NCBI GenBank assembly: GCA_903929045.1
Contig: CAIYTE010000013.1
Span: 1 to 35,066, forward strand
Reading direction: 5' to 3'
DNA: 35,066 bases
DNA from: an uncultured Hyphomicrobiales bacterium
GTDB lineage: Bacteria; Pseudomonadota; Alphaproteobacteria; Rhizobiales; Xanthobacteraceae
Position numbers and translations under genes: made by a program. This document shows, in pieces, positions 1 to 8,601 of this stretch. Within the stretch, counting starts at the first letter, position 1. Every line of letters starts with the position of its first letter. The notes under the pieces were generated by a model that saw only the letters and a program-made list of their open reading frames with translations, searched no databases and was not told the origin of the DNA.

Positions 1-2
1 CG

Positions 3-722
3 GGCATCGGCGAGCCGCTGGTCACCTGGCTGTGGGGCGGCTACGGCGTCGGCAGCCCGACTCTCAACCGCTTCTTCTCGCTGCACTACCTGCTGCCCTT
101 CGTGATCGCGGGCGTCGTCGTGCTGCACGTCTGGGCGCTGCACGTCTCGGGTCAGAACAACCCGGCCGGTATCGATCCGAAGTCGGACAAGGACACCGTG
201 CCGTTCACGCCTTATGCGACCGTCAAGGACGGTTTCATGATCGTGATGTTCTGCATCATGTTCGCGTGGTTCGCTTTCTATCTGCCGAATTATCTCGGCC
301 ACGCCGACAACTACGTTCCGGCGAACCCGGCGGTGACGCCGTCGCACATCGTGCCTGAATGGTATTACCTGCCGTTCTACGCGATCCTGCGCGCCATCCC
401 GAACAAACTGATGGGCGTGCTCGCGCTGTTCGGCTCGATCGGCATTCTCGCCTTCCTGCCGTGGCTCGACACCTCGAAGGTCAAGTCGGCGCGCTATCGC
501 CCGCTGTACCGCCAGTTCTTCTGGCTGTTCTTCGCGGTCTGCATCGGCCTCGGCTATCTCGGCGCCATGCCGGCGGAAGGCATCTACGTCGTGCTGTCCC
601 GCATCCTGACCGTCTACTATTTCGCCCACTTCATCATCATCCTGCCGTTGCTCGGCATCTTCGAGAAAACCACGCCGTTGCCGAATTCGATTTCGGAATC
701 GGTTCTGGGCTCGAAGGCTTGA
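3..722 (+). CDS. petB: Cytochrome b subunit of the bc1 complex, C-terminal part (5' end outside window)
   Basis: This is the quinol-oxidising, di-heme membrane subunit of complex III, which moves electrons from ubiquinol to cytochrome c1. The 239 residues present read in frame from base 3 and lack the N-terminal helices. A helix carries SLHYLLPF followed 14 residues later by LHVWALH, the spacing of the two helix-D heme ligands, and then the conserved GQNNPAG. The Qo-site PEWY motif occurs in [17 protein letters not shown]. Several further hydrophobic helices follow, and the protein ends with [15 protein letters not shown], a normal family C-terminus. The TGA stop shares its last base with a downstream ATG, so translation is probably coupled to cytochrome c1. 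In Bradyrhizobium the two subunits are made as one fused FbcH polyprotein, whereas here they are separate frames. The Rieske gene is expected just upstream of the window (inference). Confidence 0.95.
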   Translation, partial: GIGEPLVTWLWGGYGVGSPTLNRFFSLHYLLPFVIAGVVVLHVWALHVSGQNNPAGIDPKSDKDTVPFTPYATVKDGFMIVMFCIMFAWFAFYLPNYLGHADNYVPANPAVTPSHIVPEWYYLPFYAILRAIPNKLMGVLALFGSIGILAFLPWLDTSKVKSARYRPLYRQFFWLFFAVCIGLGYLGAMPAEGIYVVLSRILTVYYFAHFIIILPLLGIFEKTTPLPNSISESVLGSKA

Positions 723-739
723 TGGCGGGGGACAGGACC

Positions 740-1570
740 ATGACGATGAAGCGTTTCATTCTCGCCCTCACACTCGCAGGCTTTGCCGCCGCCGCGACGC
801 CGGCTCTGGCGCAAGAGCACGACACGCCGCATCCGCCGCGCGTGAAGTGGACCTTCAGCGGTCCGTTCGGCAAATTCGATCAGGCGCAACTGCAGCGCGG
901 CTTCAAGATCTATCGCGAGGTCTGTGCGAACTGCCACTCGATGTCGATGGTGGCGTTCCGCAATCTCGCCGATGCCGGTGGTCCCGGTTATTCGGAAGCC
1001 CAGGCGTCGGTCGTCGCGTCCGAATACAAGATCAAGGATCTCGACGAAACCGGCCAGCCGATCGAGCGCGCCGGTCGCGCGGCGGACTACTTCCCGTCGC
1101 CGTTCGCGAACGAACTCGCTGCCAAGGCCGCCAATGGCGGTACCGCGCCGCCGGATTTCTCGACCCTGGCGAAGGCCCGCACCTACGAGCGCGGCTTCCC
1201 GTGGTTCGTCTTCGACATCTTCACGCAGTACCAAGAGCAGGGCCCGGACTACATCGCGGCGCTGCTGCAGGGCTACGTCGACGCGCCGAAGGATTTCCAG
1301 GTGCCGCCGGGCGGTCACTACAACACCTACTTCCCGGGCCACAGCATTGCCATGCCGCCGCCGCTGCAGGCGGGTCAGGTGACCTTCGACGACGGCTCGC
1401 CGCAGACGATGGACCAGTACGCCAAGGACATCGCGTCGTTCATGATGTGGGCTGCGGAGCCGCACTTGGTCGCGCGCAAGCGCCTCGGCTTCCAGGTCAT
1501 GATCTTCCTGATTGTGTTCGCGGGCCTGACCTACTTCACCAAGAAGAAGGTGTGGTCGGCGGTTCACTGA
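740..1570 (+). CDS. petC: Cytochrome c1 subunit of the bc1 complex
   Basis: This heme-c subunit of complex III accepts electrons from the Rieske protein and passes them to soluble cytochrome c. The 276-residue product has a cleavable signal peptide ending near PALAQ (about residue 25), a covalent heme site CANCH at residues 62-66, and a likely axial-methionine region in HSIAMPPPL. A C-terminal anchor helix (MIFLIVFAGLTYF) is followed by a positive tail. I chose the ATG at 740 because GGGGGACAGG precedes it. An in-frame ATG at 722 overlaps the cytochrome b stop and would add six residues, and 746 is also possible. A perfect hairpin terminator follows 27 bases after the stop, so petB-petC form the end of an operon. 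Confidence 0.95.
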   Translation: MTMKRFILALTLAGFAAAATPALAQEHDTPHPPRVKWTFSGPFGKFDQAQLQRGFKIYREVCANCHSMSMVAFRNLADAGGPGYSEAQASVVASEYKIKDLDETGQPIERAGRAADYFPSPFANELAAKAANGGTAPPDFSTLAKARTYERGFPWFVFDIFTQYQEQGPDYIAALLQGYVDAPKDFQVPPGGHYNTYFPGHSIAMPPPLQAGQVTFDDGSPQTMDQYAKDIASFMMWAAEPHLVARKRLGFQVMIFLIVFAGLTYFTKKKVWSAVH

Positions 1571-1596
1571 GCCGAGATCGACAAATGCTTGACGTC

Positions 1597-1625
1597 AGGG
1601 CCCCGGTTGGGGCCCTTTCGTTTTT
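1597..1625 (+). terminator. Rho-independent terminator after petC
   Basis: A perfect 8-bp stem, AGGGCCCC pairing with GGGGCCCT around a GGTT loop, is followed by TTTCGTTTTT. It closes the cytochrome bc1 operon and lies directly ahead of mtnP, whose start is only 25 bases away. Confidence 0.9.
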
Positions 1626-1649
1626 GTGGCTTTCGGATCGGGGTTGGCG

Positions 1650-2528
1650 ATGACCAAAGCAGTGCTCGGCATCATCGGTGGCAGCGGCATTTACGACCTG
1701 CCGGGGCTCGAGAACGTCCGCGAAGAGCACGTCAAAAGCCCGTGGGGCGAGCCGTCCGGCGCTTTGCGCATCGGCGAGATCGGCGGCCTGCCGGTCGTCT
1801 TTCTGCCACGCCACGACAAGGGCCACCGCCTGTCGCCGACCGATATCAACTACCGGGCCAATATCGACATCCTCAAGCGCGCGGGCGTCACCGATCTTGT
1901 CTCGCTGTCGGCCTGCGGCTCGTTCAAGGAGGATCTGCCGCCCGGCACCTTCGTGCTGGTCGATCAGTTCGTCGACCGCACCTACAGGCGCGAAAGTTCG
2001 TTCTTCGGCAAAGGGCTGGTCGCGCACGTCTCGATGGCGCATCCGGTGTCGCCGGTGCTGCGCCGCCGCTTGCGTGACGCCGCGCGCATGGAGGGCATCG
2101 AGCCGAAATGGGGCGGCACCTATGTCTGCATCGAAGGGCCGCAATTCTCGACGCTGGCCGAAAGCATGACCTACAAGGAGCTCGGCTATTCGGTCATCGG
2201 CATGACCAACATGCCGGAGGCCAAGCTCGCGCGCGAAGCCGAGATTTGTTACGCGACCGTCGCCATGGTCACCGACTTCGATTGCTGGCATCCCGATCAC
2301 GACGCCGTCACCGTTACCGACATTGTGCAGGTGCTGCACACCAACGCAGACCGCGCCAAGCGGCTGGTGGCGCGGCTTGCCGCCGATTTTCCCCACGAGC
2401 ACGAAGAGTGCCCCATCGGCTCCGATCGCGCGCTCGATACGGCGCTGATCACGCAGCCCGAGGCGCGCGATCTTGCATTGATTGAGAAGCTCGATGCGGT
2501 GGCGGGTAGGGTGCTCAACATCGTTTGA
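1650..2528 (+). CDS. mtnP: S-methyl-5'-thioadenosine phosphorylase
   Basis: The enzyme cleaves methylthioadenosine with phosphate to adenine and methylthioribose-1-phosphate, in methionine salvage and polyamine by-product recycling. The 292-residue protein is full length for the PNP/MTAP family. It opens with the phosphate-loop sequence LGIIGGSGIYDLPG, then has FLPRHDKGH, the GSFKEDLPPG segment, the substrate-site block CIEGPQFSTLAES and MTNMPEAKLAREAEICY, and an AMVTDFDCWH stretch around the base-binding aspartate. The ATG at 1650 starts exactly at the conserved domain. An in-frame GTG at 1626 lies inside the terminator tail and is unlikely. The adenine it releases is the substrate of the apt product encoded 3.8 kb downstream. 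A methylthioinosine phosphorylase role cannot be fully excluded. Confidence 0.93.
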   Translation: MTKAVLGIIGGSGIYDLPGLENVREEHVKSPWGEPSGALRIGEIGGLPVVFLPRHDKGHRLSPTDINYRANIDILKRAGVTDLVSLSACGSFKEDLPPGTFVLVDQFVDRTYRRESSFFGKGLVAHVSMAHPVSPVLRRRLRDAARMEGIEPKWGGTYVCIEGPQFSTLAESMTYKELGYSVIGMTNMPEAKLAREAEICYATVAMVTDFDCWHPDHDAVTVTDIVQVLHTNADRAKRLVARLAADFPHEHEECPIGSDRALDTALITQPEARDLALIEKLDAVAGRVLNIV

Positions 2529-2590
2529 CCCTCGCTCCGCCCCCTGTCACTATGGGCGCAATGGCCGAAGAGCCAAGCGGGGAGAAAACG

Positions 2591-3631
2591 ATGAAGCGGA
2601 TGATTGCGGCGGCGTTGGCGTTTTTCGCCGCGCCAGTTTGTTTTGCAAATGCCGAAACACTCGACCAGCTCTATGCCAAGGCCAAGCCCGAGGGCGCGCT
2701 TAACCTCTATGGCGGCGGTCCGGCGCGTCTTTACGAGGGCTGGATCAAGGAATTCGAAGCCCGCTTTCCCGGCATCAAGGTGACCTTCACCGGCGGTTAT
2801 GCCGGCGGTCTTGCACCCAAGATCGACAAAGAAATCGCGGCCAGGAAGGTCGAGGTCGATATCGTCACATTCCAGGCGGTGCAGGAATTCATCCGCTGGA
2901 AGCGCGAGGGCGTATTGCTGCCGTTCAAGATGGACGGCTACGAAGCGCTCGATCCGCGTTTTCGCGACGCTGACGGCGCCTTCACGCCGCTCGGCGTGTT
3001 CGCGATTGCACCGGCTTACAACACCAAGCAGGTCACGGCCGACCATGCGCCGCGCTCTGCCTTGGATTTTCTCAAGCCCGAATTCAAAGGCAAGCTGATC
3101 ACGGCCTATCCGGCCGACGACGACGCGACGATGTTTGCATTTTATACGATCGTCAAAAAATACGGCTGGAAATACATGGATGACTACATGGCCCAGCAGC
3201 CGAAATTTATTCAGGGGCATCTCGGCGTAGTCCGCAGCATCGGCTCCGGCGAGAGCGCGGCGACCTTCGACATGATGCTTCATCACACGATGGTCGAGAA
3301 GGCCGAGGGGAAGGCGATCGAGGTCGCGTTTCCGGCCGATGATGCCTTGCCGGTCTGGGGGCAGCCCGCGGCGATCTTCAAGGACTCGCCGCATCCGAAC
3401 TCCGCGCGGCTCTATCTGCAATGGTACATGGACAAGGATCAGCAGGCGCGCATCGGAACCTGGTCGGCGCGCACTGACGTGAAGCCGCCGTTCGGCCTGA
3501 AGCCCATTCTCGACTACAAGGTGGCCAACGATTACGCCGAGATCTTCACCGACCCGAAGCTGCTGGCTGAATTGCGCGGGCGGTTTGAGCACTATATCGG
3601 TGAGGTCAAGAACATCGGCGGCACGCGCTAA
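2591..3631 (+). CDS. ABC-type extracellular solute-binding protein (Fe3+/AfuA-like fold)
   Basis: This is a predicted periplasmic binding protein of the type that delivers a ligand to an ABC importer. The 346-residue product has a signal peptide (MKRMIAAALAFFAAPVCFANAE) followed by a mature domain beginning LDQLYAKAKPEGALNLYGGG, typical of the family-1/6 binding proteins related to ferric-iron and polyamine binders. The ATG at 2591 is preceded by GCGGGGAGAAAACG. An upstream in-frame start at 2525 would overlap mtnP but adds no signal-like sequence. No permease or ATPase gene is adjacent, so the ligand and transporter are unknown. The next gene is another binding protein of a different family on the same strand, 32 bases downstream. 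Confidence 0.85.
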   Translation: MKRMIAAALAFFAAPVCFANAETLDQLYAKAKPEGALNLYGGGPARLYEGWIKEFEARFPGIKVTFTGGYAGGLAPKIDKEIAARKVEVDIVTFQAVQEFIRWKREGVLLPFKMDGYEALDPRFRDADGAFTPLGVFAIAPAYNTKQVTADHAPRSALDFLKPEFKGKLITAYPADDDATMFAFYTIVKKYGWKYMDDYMAQQPKFIQGHLGVVRSIGSGESAATFDMMLHHTMVEKAEGKAIEVAFPADDALPVWGQPAAIFKDSPHPNSARLYLQWYMDKDQQARIGTWSARTDVKPPFGLKPILDYKVANDYAEIFTDPKLLAELRGRFEHYIGEVKNIGGTR

Positions 3632-3663
3632 AAATAACAAAAACACCATCGGGAGAGACTGTG

Positions 3664-4629
3664 ATGACTCGAATGCTGCCGCGCTGCTTTTATGGAATAG
3701 CGCTTCTGATGCTCGCGTCGCTACCTGCGCGTGCCGAGACCACGATCAACATGGCGGTGGTCTCGCGCACGGTATTCTATCTGCCGGCCTGGATGGCGGA
3801 GAAGCAGGGCTTCTTCAAAGCCGAAGGGCTCGACGTCAAAATGAAGGTGTACGATAGCTCCGAGCCGATCTTCGTCGATTTGCGCAAGAACCAGCAGCAG
3901 ATCGCCGTGGCGTCCATCGAGAGCGTGATCGCGGAAGCCTACAAGGGCGGCAAGGTGCGTATCGTCGCCGGCGGCGCCAAACGCCCGCCGCATTTCATCA
4001 TCGCACAGCCGGAGATCAAGACGCTGGCGGACCTGAAAGGCAAACTGATCGGCGTCGTCTCGATGCATGAGGGCACGACGTTTTTCGTTGCTGACATGGC
4101 CAAGGCCGGCGGCTTCAAACTCAGCGACGTCAAAGTCGAGGCGGTTGGCGGTTCGCCGACGCGGCAGCGGCTTCTGAAGGAAAAGAAGATCGACGCCGGC
4201 CTGCAGCCTTATCCGCTGAGCTATGAGGCCGAGGCCGCCGGCCTGACCAATCTCGGGCCGATCGCCAATCTCGTGCCAGACTATCAGTTCATTTCGGTGA
4301 TGGTGGACGAGGATTGGGCCAAGGCCAACCGGACGGCGCTGGTCGGATTCCTGCGCGCGCTGCGCAAGGGCACCGAATACATGTTCGCGCATCCTGACGA
4401 TTCCGCCGAGGTTGCCGCCAAGGAACTGAACACGACGGTGCCATTTGCCCGCCGTGCCATTGCCGATACCGAAAAGATGGACATCATGTCGCGCGATTTG
4501 TCGGTCGCGCCGGCGAGTTTGCGGCGCGTCTTCGACATCATGAAGGAAGATGGCGCAATCGGACGCGATGTGCCGTTCGACCCGACCAAATTTGTCGACG
4601 GCAGCTATCTGATGGAAAGCCGAAAATAG
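3664..4629 (+). CDS. ABC transporter substrate-binding protein, NMT1/SsuA/TauA-like
   Basis: This is a predicted periplasmic binding protein of 321 residues. A signal peptide ends near LPARAE (about residue 25). The mature part starts TTINMAVVSRTVFYLPAWMAEKQGFFKAEG, the usual opening of NMT1/THI5-like and sulfonate/taurine binders. Later segments, LADLKGKLIGV and the GGSPTRQRLLKEKKIDAG region, match the hinge and second lobe of that fold. GGGAGAGACT precedes the start; a GTG lies directly before the chosen ATG (GTGATG at 3661-3666). No ABC permease or ATPase is adjacent, so the ligand is unknown. It probably shares a transcript with the preceding binding-protein gene and ends before a hairpin at 4634-4672. 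Confidence 0.85.
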   Translation: MTRMLPRCFYGIALLMLASLPARAETTINMAVVSRTVFYLPAWMAEKQGFFKAEGLDVKMKVYDSSEPIFVDLRKNQQQIAVASIESVIAEAYKGGKVRIVAGGAKRPPHFIIAQPEIKTLADLKGKLIGVVSMHEGTTFFVADMAKAGGFKLSDVKVEAVGGSPTRQRLLKEKKIDAGLQPYPLSYEAEAAGLTNLGPIANLVPDYQFISVMVDEDWAKANRTALVGFLRALRKGTEYMFAHPDDSAEVAAKELNTTVPFARRAIADTEKMDIMSRDLSVAPASLRRVFDIMKEDGAIGRDVPFDPTKFVDGSYLMESRK

Positions 4630-4633
4630 CAGA

Positions 4634-4672
4634 CGCGCGCCGGGCTTTGAACCCAGCGCGCGCCGGAGTTTT
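4634..4672 (+). terminator. Hairpin terminator between convergent genes
   Basis: CGCGCGC at 4634-4640 pairs with GCGCGCG at 4656-4662, and after one mismatch GGG (4642-4644) pairs with CCC (4652-4654). A loop of seven bases remains, and GTTTT follows the stem on the plus strand. It lies between the ends of the plus-strand binding-protein gene and the minus-strand DUF4394 gene and may serve both. Confidence 0.55.
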
Positions 4673-4685
4673 ATAGATCGCAGCG

Positions 4686-5492
4686 TTACATCGGCTTGGC
4701 GGCAGGGCCGGGCAGGATGGCCATGTCGCGAATGCCGCTGACGCCGTTGATCTGCACCGCAGGCGTGGCCTTGCCAGTGGCAAGATCGACGCTGTGCAGC
4801 CAGTCGCCGGCCATCAGCCAGGCTTCGTTCTTGCCTTGGCCATCCGACCAGATGTCGAAGGCGACAATCTTGACGTCGAGTTTCGCATCGAGGCCGAGTT
4901 TGCCGACCGCGCCGAGCACGCCGTCATTCGGCGGCGCCTGCTTGAGCAATCCGCCGATGGTCGCGTCGATGTCGTAGAGCGCCGTTTCCTTGGCGCCTTT
5001 CACCGAATTGGTATAGGCGCCAGCGACGACGTTCGGCTTCTCGCCCTTGTGCATGTCGGTTTCGGCGAACTTCAACGTGCCGTCGACGGTGACCTTGCCG
5101 TCATCGACATTGGCGCGCAGGTTCATGCCGTCGCTGCCGATCAGGCGGAGACGGTCGGCGACCGGGTTGAAGTCGACAGTGGCGGCGGTGCCGGCGGTCA
5201 GCGTCTTTTCCAGCTTCGACTTCATCGTCGCTTTGCCGGTCGCGGTATCGACTGTGTAGACAGTGCCGTCGGTGACGACGGCATAGAGCATGCTATCGGC
5301 CGGACGCACGTCGATGCCGAGAACGCGACCGCTGACGCCGTCGATCTTCCAAGTCTTGGTGACTTTCTTGGTGTCGGTATTGACGATCGAGATGGTGTTG
5401 TCGCCCGACAGCGCCGCGACTTCGACGGCTTGCGCGGATACGGCGCCGAGCAGAACGGCGGCCGATGCCGTCAGTGTGGTCCAGATTTTCAT
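4686..5492 (-). CDS. DUF4394 domain protein, predicted secreted beta-propeller-like
   Basis: The 268-residue product has a signal peptide (MKIWTTLTASAAVLLGAVSAQA) followed by one DUF4394 domain. The family hallmark VDFNPVADRLRLIGSDGMNLR is present in the middle, preceded by GIDVRPADSMLYAV and TGTVYTVDTATGKA-like segments that look like repeated beta strands (IVNTDTKK, VDTATGKA, VDLATGKA). The ATG at 5492 is preceded on its strand by CAGGAGAGTGCG, an excellent ribosome-binding site; an upstream in-frame ATG at 5531 would spoil the signal peptide. No biochemical function is established for the family, so an extracytoplasmic role is inferred from the signal peptide only. The gene diverges from the cupin gene. 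Confidence 0.85.
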   Translation of the reverse strand: MKIWTTLTASAAVLLGAVSAQAVEVAALSGDNTISIVNTDTKKVTKTWKIDGVSGRVLGIDVRPADSMLYAVVTDGTVYTVDTATGKATMKSKLEKTLTAGTAATVDFNPVADRLRLIGSDGMNLRANVDDGKVTVDGTLKFAETDMHKGEKPNVVAGAYTNSVKGAKETALYDIDATIGGLLKQAPPNDGVLGAVGKLGLDAKLDVKIVAFDIWSDGQGKNEAWLMAGDWLHSVDLATGKATPAVQINGVSGIRDMAILPGPAAKPM

Positions 5493-5735
5493 CGCACTCT
5501 CCTGTTTCGGGTCGCCCCAGATTGCGACCACACAGGACTACGCAGCGTGCGGCCACGCGGATGTGGGCCCGGCCATGACATAAAAGTGAGAGGGCTGCGT
5601 GCCGCGCGCCGAAGGCTGTTTCCTCCTTTGAATTGACCCTTTTCACTGCTCCGGCCAAGATGCGGTCTAAATGCCGCACCGGGCTCGGTGATCCGAAACG
5701 CGGCGGCAAACGTGGCCATCAATCCGGTCGGTCTC

Positions 5736-6119
5736 ATGCACGTCGTGGATCTGGAAAAACTGCCTGCCGAGGAATGGCGCCCCGGCGTGCGGACGCGCAT
5801 GCGTGCCTCGGCAGCCGGTGGCGCGGCTCAGCTTTGTATGTTTGAGCAGTGGTGCGACCCTGGCCATGGCGCGCCGACGCACCTGCATGCGGTCGAGGAA
5901 GTGCTGCAAGTCCTCTCAGGTCATGCCGAGGTATGGATCGGCGACGACCGCGCCACGCTCACGGACAACCAGTTGGTGGTCGTGCCGGCTGGCCGCAAAC
6001 ACGGCTTTTCCAATGTGGGCCCGGGCACGCTGCATATCACCTCGACCCTAGCCGCGCCGGTGTTCGAGGCAGCCTATGACGACAAGCGCGAGACGCCACG
6101 GCGCTGGCTCCCAGCCTAA
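5736..6119 (+). CDS. Cupin domain protein
   Basis: This is a small single-domain cupin of 127 residues. The first cupin motif supplies H49, H51 and E55 ([23 protein letters not shown]) and the second supplies H89 ([15 protein letters not shown]), a complete metal-ligand set for a jelly-roll cupin. There is no signal peptide, so it is cytoplasmic. The start is uncertain: the ATG at 5736 begins directly before the domain but has a weak ribosome-binding site, and an in-frame GTG at 5688 would give 143 residues. Catalytic activity (dioxygenase, isomerase) or a binding role cannot be told from sequence. The tautomerase gene starts 38 bases after its stop. Confidence 0.82.
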   Translation: MHVVDLEKLPAEEWRPGVRTRMRASAAGGAAQLCMFEQWCDPGHGAPTHLHAVEEVLQVLSGHAEVWIGDDRATLTDNQLVVVPAGRKHGFSNVGPGTLHITSTLAAPVFEAAYDDKRETPRRWLPA

Positions 6120-6157
6120 ACGCGCGCTAGAACCATTTCGCTCAACAGGAGAAACCG

Positions 6158-6352
6158 ATGCCCGAAATCACCATCAATCTGGCTGCTGGCCGCAGCAAGG
6201 AAGTCAAGAAGGCATTGATGTACGACGTCACCCAGGCGGTGATGAAGAATTGCAATGTGCCGGCCGACGCCGTGGTGGTGCAGATCGTCGAAGCGCCGCT
6301 GACCGACAAGATGAAGGGCGGCGAGACTTTCGAGGAGCGCGCGAAGAAGTAA
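6158..6352 (+). CDS. Small tautomerase-superfamily protein (4-oxalocrotonate tautomerase-like)
   Basis: The 64-residue protein has the size and opening ([15 protein letters not shown]) of the 4-oxalocrotonate tautomerase family, in which Met is removed and Pro1 is the catalytic base. Counting from Pro1, Arg11 is present, but position 39 is Val rather than the Arg of the classical enzyme and position 50 is Lys rather than Phe. The substrate is therefore probably not 4-oxalocrotonate. The ATG follows CAGGAGAAACCG, a strong ribosome-binding site. Its TAA stop overlaps the apt ATG by one base, so the two are translationally coupled. No aromatic degradation genes lie nearby. Confidence 0.85.
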   Translation: MPEITINLAAGRSKEVKKALMYDVTQAVMKNCNVPADAVVVQIVEAPLTDKMKGGETFEERAKK

Positions 6353-6894
6353 TGGAGTCTCTCGATGACGATCTGCGCAACTCCATCCGTAATATTCCGG
6401 ACTATCCCAAGCCCGGCATCATGTTCCGGGACATTACGACGTTGCTCGGAAATGCGCGGGCCTTCCGCCGCGCGGTGGACGCGTTGGTGCAGCCTTGGGC
6501 TGGGTCGAAGATCGACAAGGTCGCCGGTATGGAAGCGCGCGGCTTCATTCTCGGTGGAGCCGTGGCGCATCAGGTGTCCGCCGGTTTTATTCCCATCCGC
6601 AAGAAAGGCAAGCTGCCGCACAAGCGCGTCAGTATCGCCTATTCGCTGGAATACGGCCTGGATGAAATGGAGATGCACGAGGATGCCGTCACCAAAGGCG
6701 AGCGCGTCATTCTGGTCGACGATCTCATCGCCACGGGCGGTACCGCGGAAGGCGCGGTGAAATTATTGCGCAAGATGGGTGCCGAAGTTCTAGCGGCGTG
6801 CTTTGTCATCGATCTTCCGGAACTCGGCGGCGCCGAAAAATTACGAAAACTGGATGTGCCGGTGCGCACGCTGATTTCGTTTGAAGGACACTGA
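6352..6894 (+). CDS. apt: Adenine phosphoribosyltransferase
   Basis: The enzyme converts adenine and PRPP to AMP in purine salvage. The 180-residue length is normal for the family. The start region [25 protein letters not shown] is the typical Apt N-terminus, [16 protein letters not shown] holds the adenine-side loop, and [14 protein letters not shown] at residues 119-132 is the PRPP-binding motif. The ATG at 6352 overlaps the stop of the tautomerase gene (TAATG). Together with mtnP upstream it would recycle adenine from methylthioadenosine. About 170 bases without a gene follow before the diguanylate cyclase gene, and I see no clear terminator there. Confidence 0.96.
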   Translation: MESLDDDLRNSIRNIPDYPKPGIMFRDITTLLGNARAFRRAVDALVQPWAGSKIDKVAGMEARGFILGGAVAHQVSAGFIPIRKKGKLPHKRVSIAYSLEYGLDEMEMHEDAVTKGERVILVDDLIATGGTAEGAVKLLRKMGAEVLAACFVIDLPELGGAEKLRKLDVPVRTLISFEGH

Positions 6895-7065
6895 TCTCCG
6901 TCCTGATGGTAAGAAGAAACTACTTGCCGGTTTTATATTCCGGAAAAGGTGCGCTTATGCCTTCGCGATTAACTCAGCGCTAAGTGTGCGCAAAAAAGCG
7001 GCGGCAGCGCACGCGATATTAGTTTTCGCGGCGTAAGGTTGCTGTGTCTGAGAGTGGACACGGCG

Positions 7066-8598
7066 ATGTGGCGTATCAGGTGGCTACTAAGGCGACTCGA
7101 ACAGCCGAGCCCAGTGTTGATCTGGAGCGCGACGGCTGCCGGCTTGCTGGTTCAACTCGCTGTATTTGTCGGTATTGCGTTCGACACTTATCGCAGCACG
7201 CTCAATAGCAGCTTTGCAGTTGCGGATAATATTGCGGCGCTCATCGAGCAGGACATCAGCCGCAACATTGAACTCTACGATCTTTCGCTGCAGGCCGTCG
7301 CCGCGAAGATACACGATGCCGAGGTGATGGCGCTGCCGGCGCGGGTGAGGTTGCTCGCCGTGTTCGATCGTTCCACCAACGCCGCCGGACTCGGCGCCAT
7401 GGTGGTGCTCGACAAGAACGGTTCGATCGTTCTCGATTCGCTGAGCGAGATACCGCGCGCGGGTAATTTCAGCGACCGCGAATATTTCAAGTTTCAGCGC
7501 GACACGCCGCATCCCAACGGTCTTTACATCAGTACGCCGTTTCAGGCGCGGCTGCAGGACGGAACGTGGAGTATCTCTGTTAGCCGGCGGCTCTCGGCGC
7601 CCGACGGCAGTTTTGCTGGGATCGTGTCGGGGACGCTCAAACTCGACTTCCTTCGCGAGCGTCTGGAGTCGGCGGCACTTGGCAGGCGCGGCGCGGCGAC
7701 GGTGTTCCGTGACGACGGCCTTGTGCTGGTGCAAAATACGCCCGGCAATCCGAATGTCGGCCAAGATTGGAGCCGCGCCGGAGTCGTCAAGCGGTCGCGT
7801 GGTGGCCAGGACGGTACTTTCACCAGCGAAGGCTCGATCGACGGCATCGCGCGGCTGTTTTCCTACAAATTTGTCTCGGGGTTCCCCCTGATCGTTGCGG
7901 CCGGTGTCTCGCGCGACGACGTGCTGGAGCCTTGGTGGTTCAAGATCCGATTGATCGCCGCGGTGTTCATGGCAATGGTCATCAGCGTCGTCGTGCTGGT
8001 GGCCATGTTCAATCGCGAACTGCGGCGCAGGATTACCGCCGAGCGCGGGCAGGCGGCCTTGGCGCGCCAAGACAAGCTGTCACAGCTTGCCAACCGGCGT
8101 GGCTTCGACGAGGCGCTGTCGAAGGATTGGCGCAGGGCGACGCGCTCGCAACAGCCCTTGACGCTTGTGATGATCGATGTCGATCACTTCAAGCAGTTCA
8201 ATGACCGGTACGGCCACTTGGAGGGCGACAAGGTCCTCGCGGCGATCGGTGCGGCGATCCGTGGCGCTGCCCGCCGCCCCAGCGACGTTGCCGCGCGCTA
8301 TGGCGGGGAGGAATTCGCCGTGCTGCTGCCCAACACAGGTGCCGACGGCGCCATGCGGGTTGCCGAAACCATTCGCGCCAGCGTTCAGGCCCTTGCCATG
8401 CCGCACGAACGCAGCAGCCATAGCGTGGTTACCGTCAGTTTGGGCGCGGCGACCGTCGTGCCGAGCAAGGACATGGCGGAAAAGACGCTGGTGGAGAATG
8501 CCGATCGCGCCCTCTACGCCGCCAAAGCCGGCGGGCGCAACAAAGCGTGCTTCGATAATGTGGCGATGATTTCCGACGCGGCGCGGTTTCGCGCCTGA
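7066..8598 (+). CDS. Membrane-bound diguanylate cyclase with periplasmic sensor domain
   Basis: The protein makes cyclic di-GMP from two GTP. From the ATG at 7066 it has 510 residues: a first transmembrane helix at about 17-39, an extracytoplasmic region of about 250 residues resembling a double-Cache sensor (DKNGSIVLDS, YISTPFQARLQDGTWSISVSRRL), a second helix at about 295-318, and a C-terminal GGDEF domain. The active-site signature is GGEEF at 413-417. RPSD at 404-407, five residues before it, matches the RxxD allosteric inhibitory site, so the cyclase looks active and product-inhibited. In-frame TTG (7039) and GTG (7054) are alternative starts, because the Shine-Dalgarno sequence is weak at all three. 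Its stop is three bases from the end of the convergent M48 gene. Confidence 0.92.
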   Translation: MWRIRWLLRRLEQPSPVLIWSATAAGLLVQLAVFVGIAFDTYRSTLNSSFAVADNIAALIEQDISRNIELYDLSLQAVAAKIHDAEVMALPARVRLLAVFDRSTNAAGLGAMVVLDKNGSIVLDSLSEIPRAGNFSDREYFKFQRDTPHPNGLYISTPFQARLQDGTWSISVSRRLSAPDGSFAGIVSGTLKLDFLRERLESAALGRRGAATVFRDDGLVLVQNTPGNPNVGQDWSRAGVVKRSRGGQDGTFTSEGSIDGIARLFSYKFVSGFPLIVAAGVSRDDVLEPWWFKIRLIAAVFMAMVISVVVLVAMFNRELRRRITAERGQAALARQDKLSQLANRRGFDEALSKDWRRATRSQQPLTLVMIDVDHFKQFNDRYGHLEGDKVLAAIGAAIRGAARRPSDVAARYGGEEFAVLLPNTGADGAMRVAETIRASVQALAMPHERSSHSVVTVSLGAATVVPSKDMAEKTLVENADRALYAAKAGGRNKACFDNVAMISDAARFRA

Positions 8599-8601
8599 GC
8601 G

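Noticed and set aside
6895-7065. CCGG-N9-CCGG motif after apt considered as terminator
   Set aside because: Only four pairs and no T-run follow the second arm, so it would not be stable enough.
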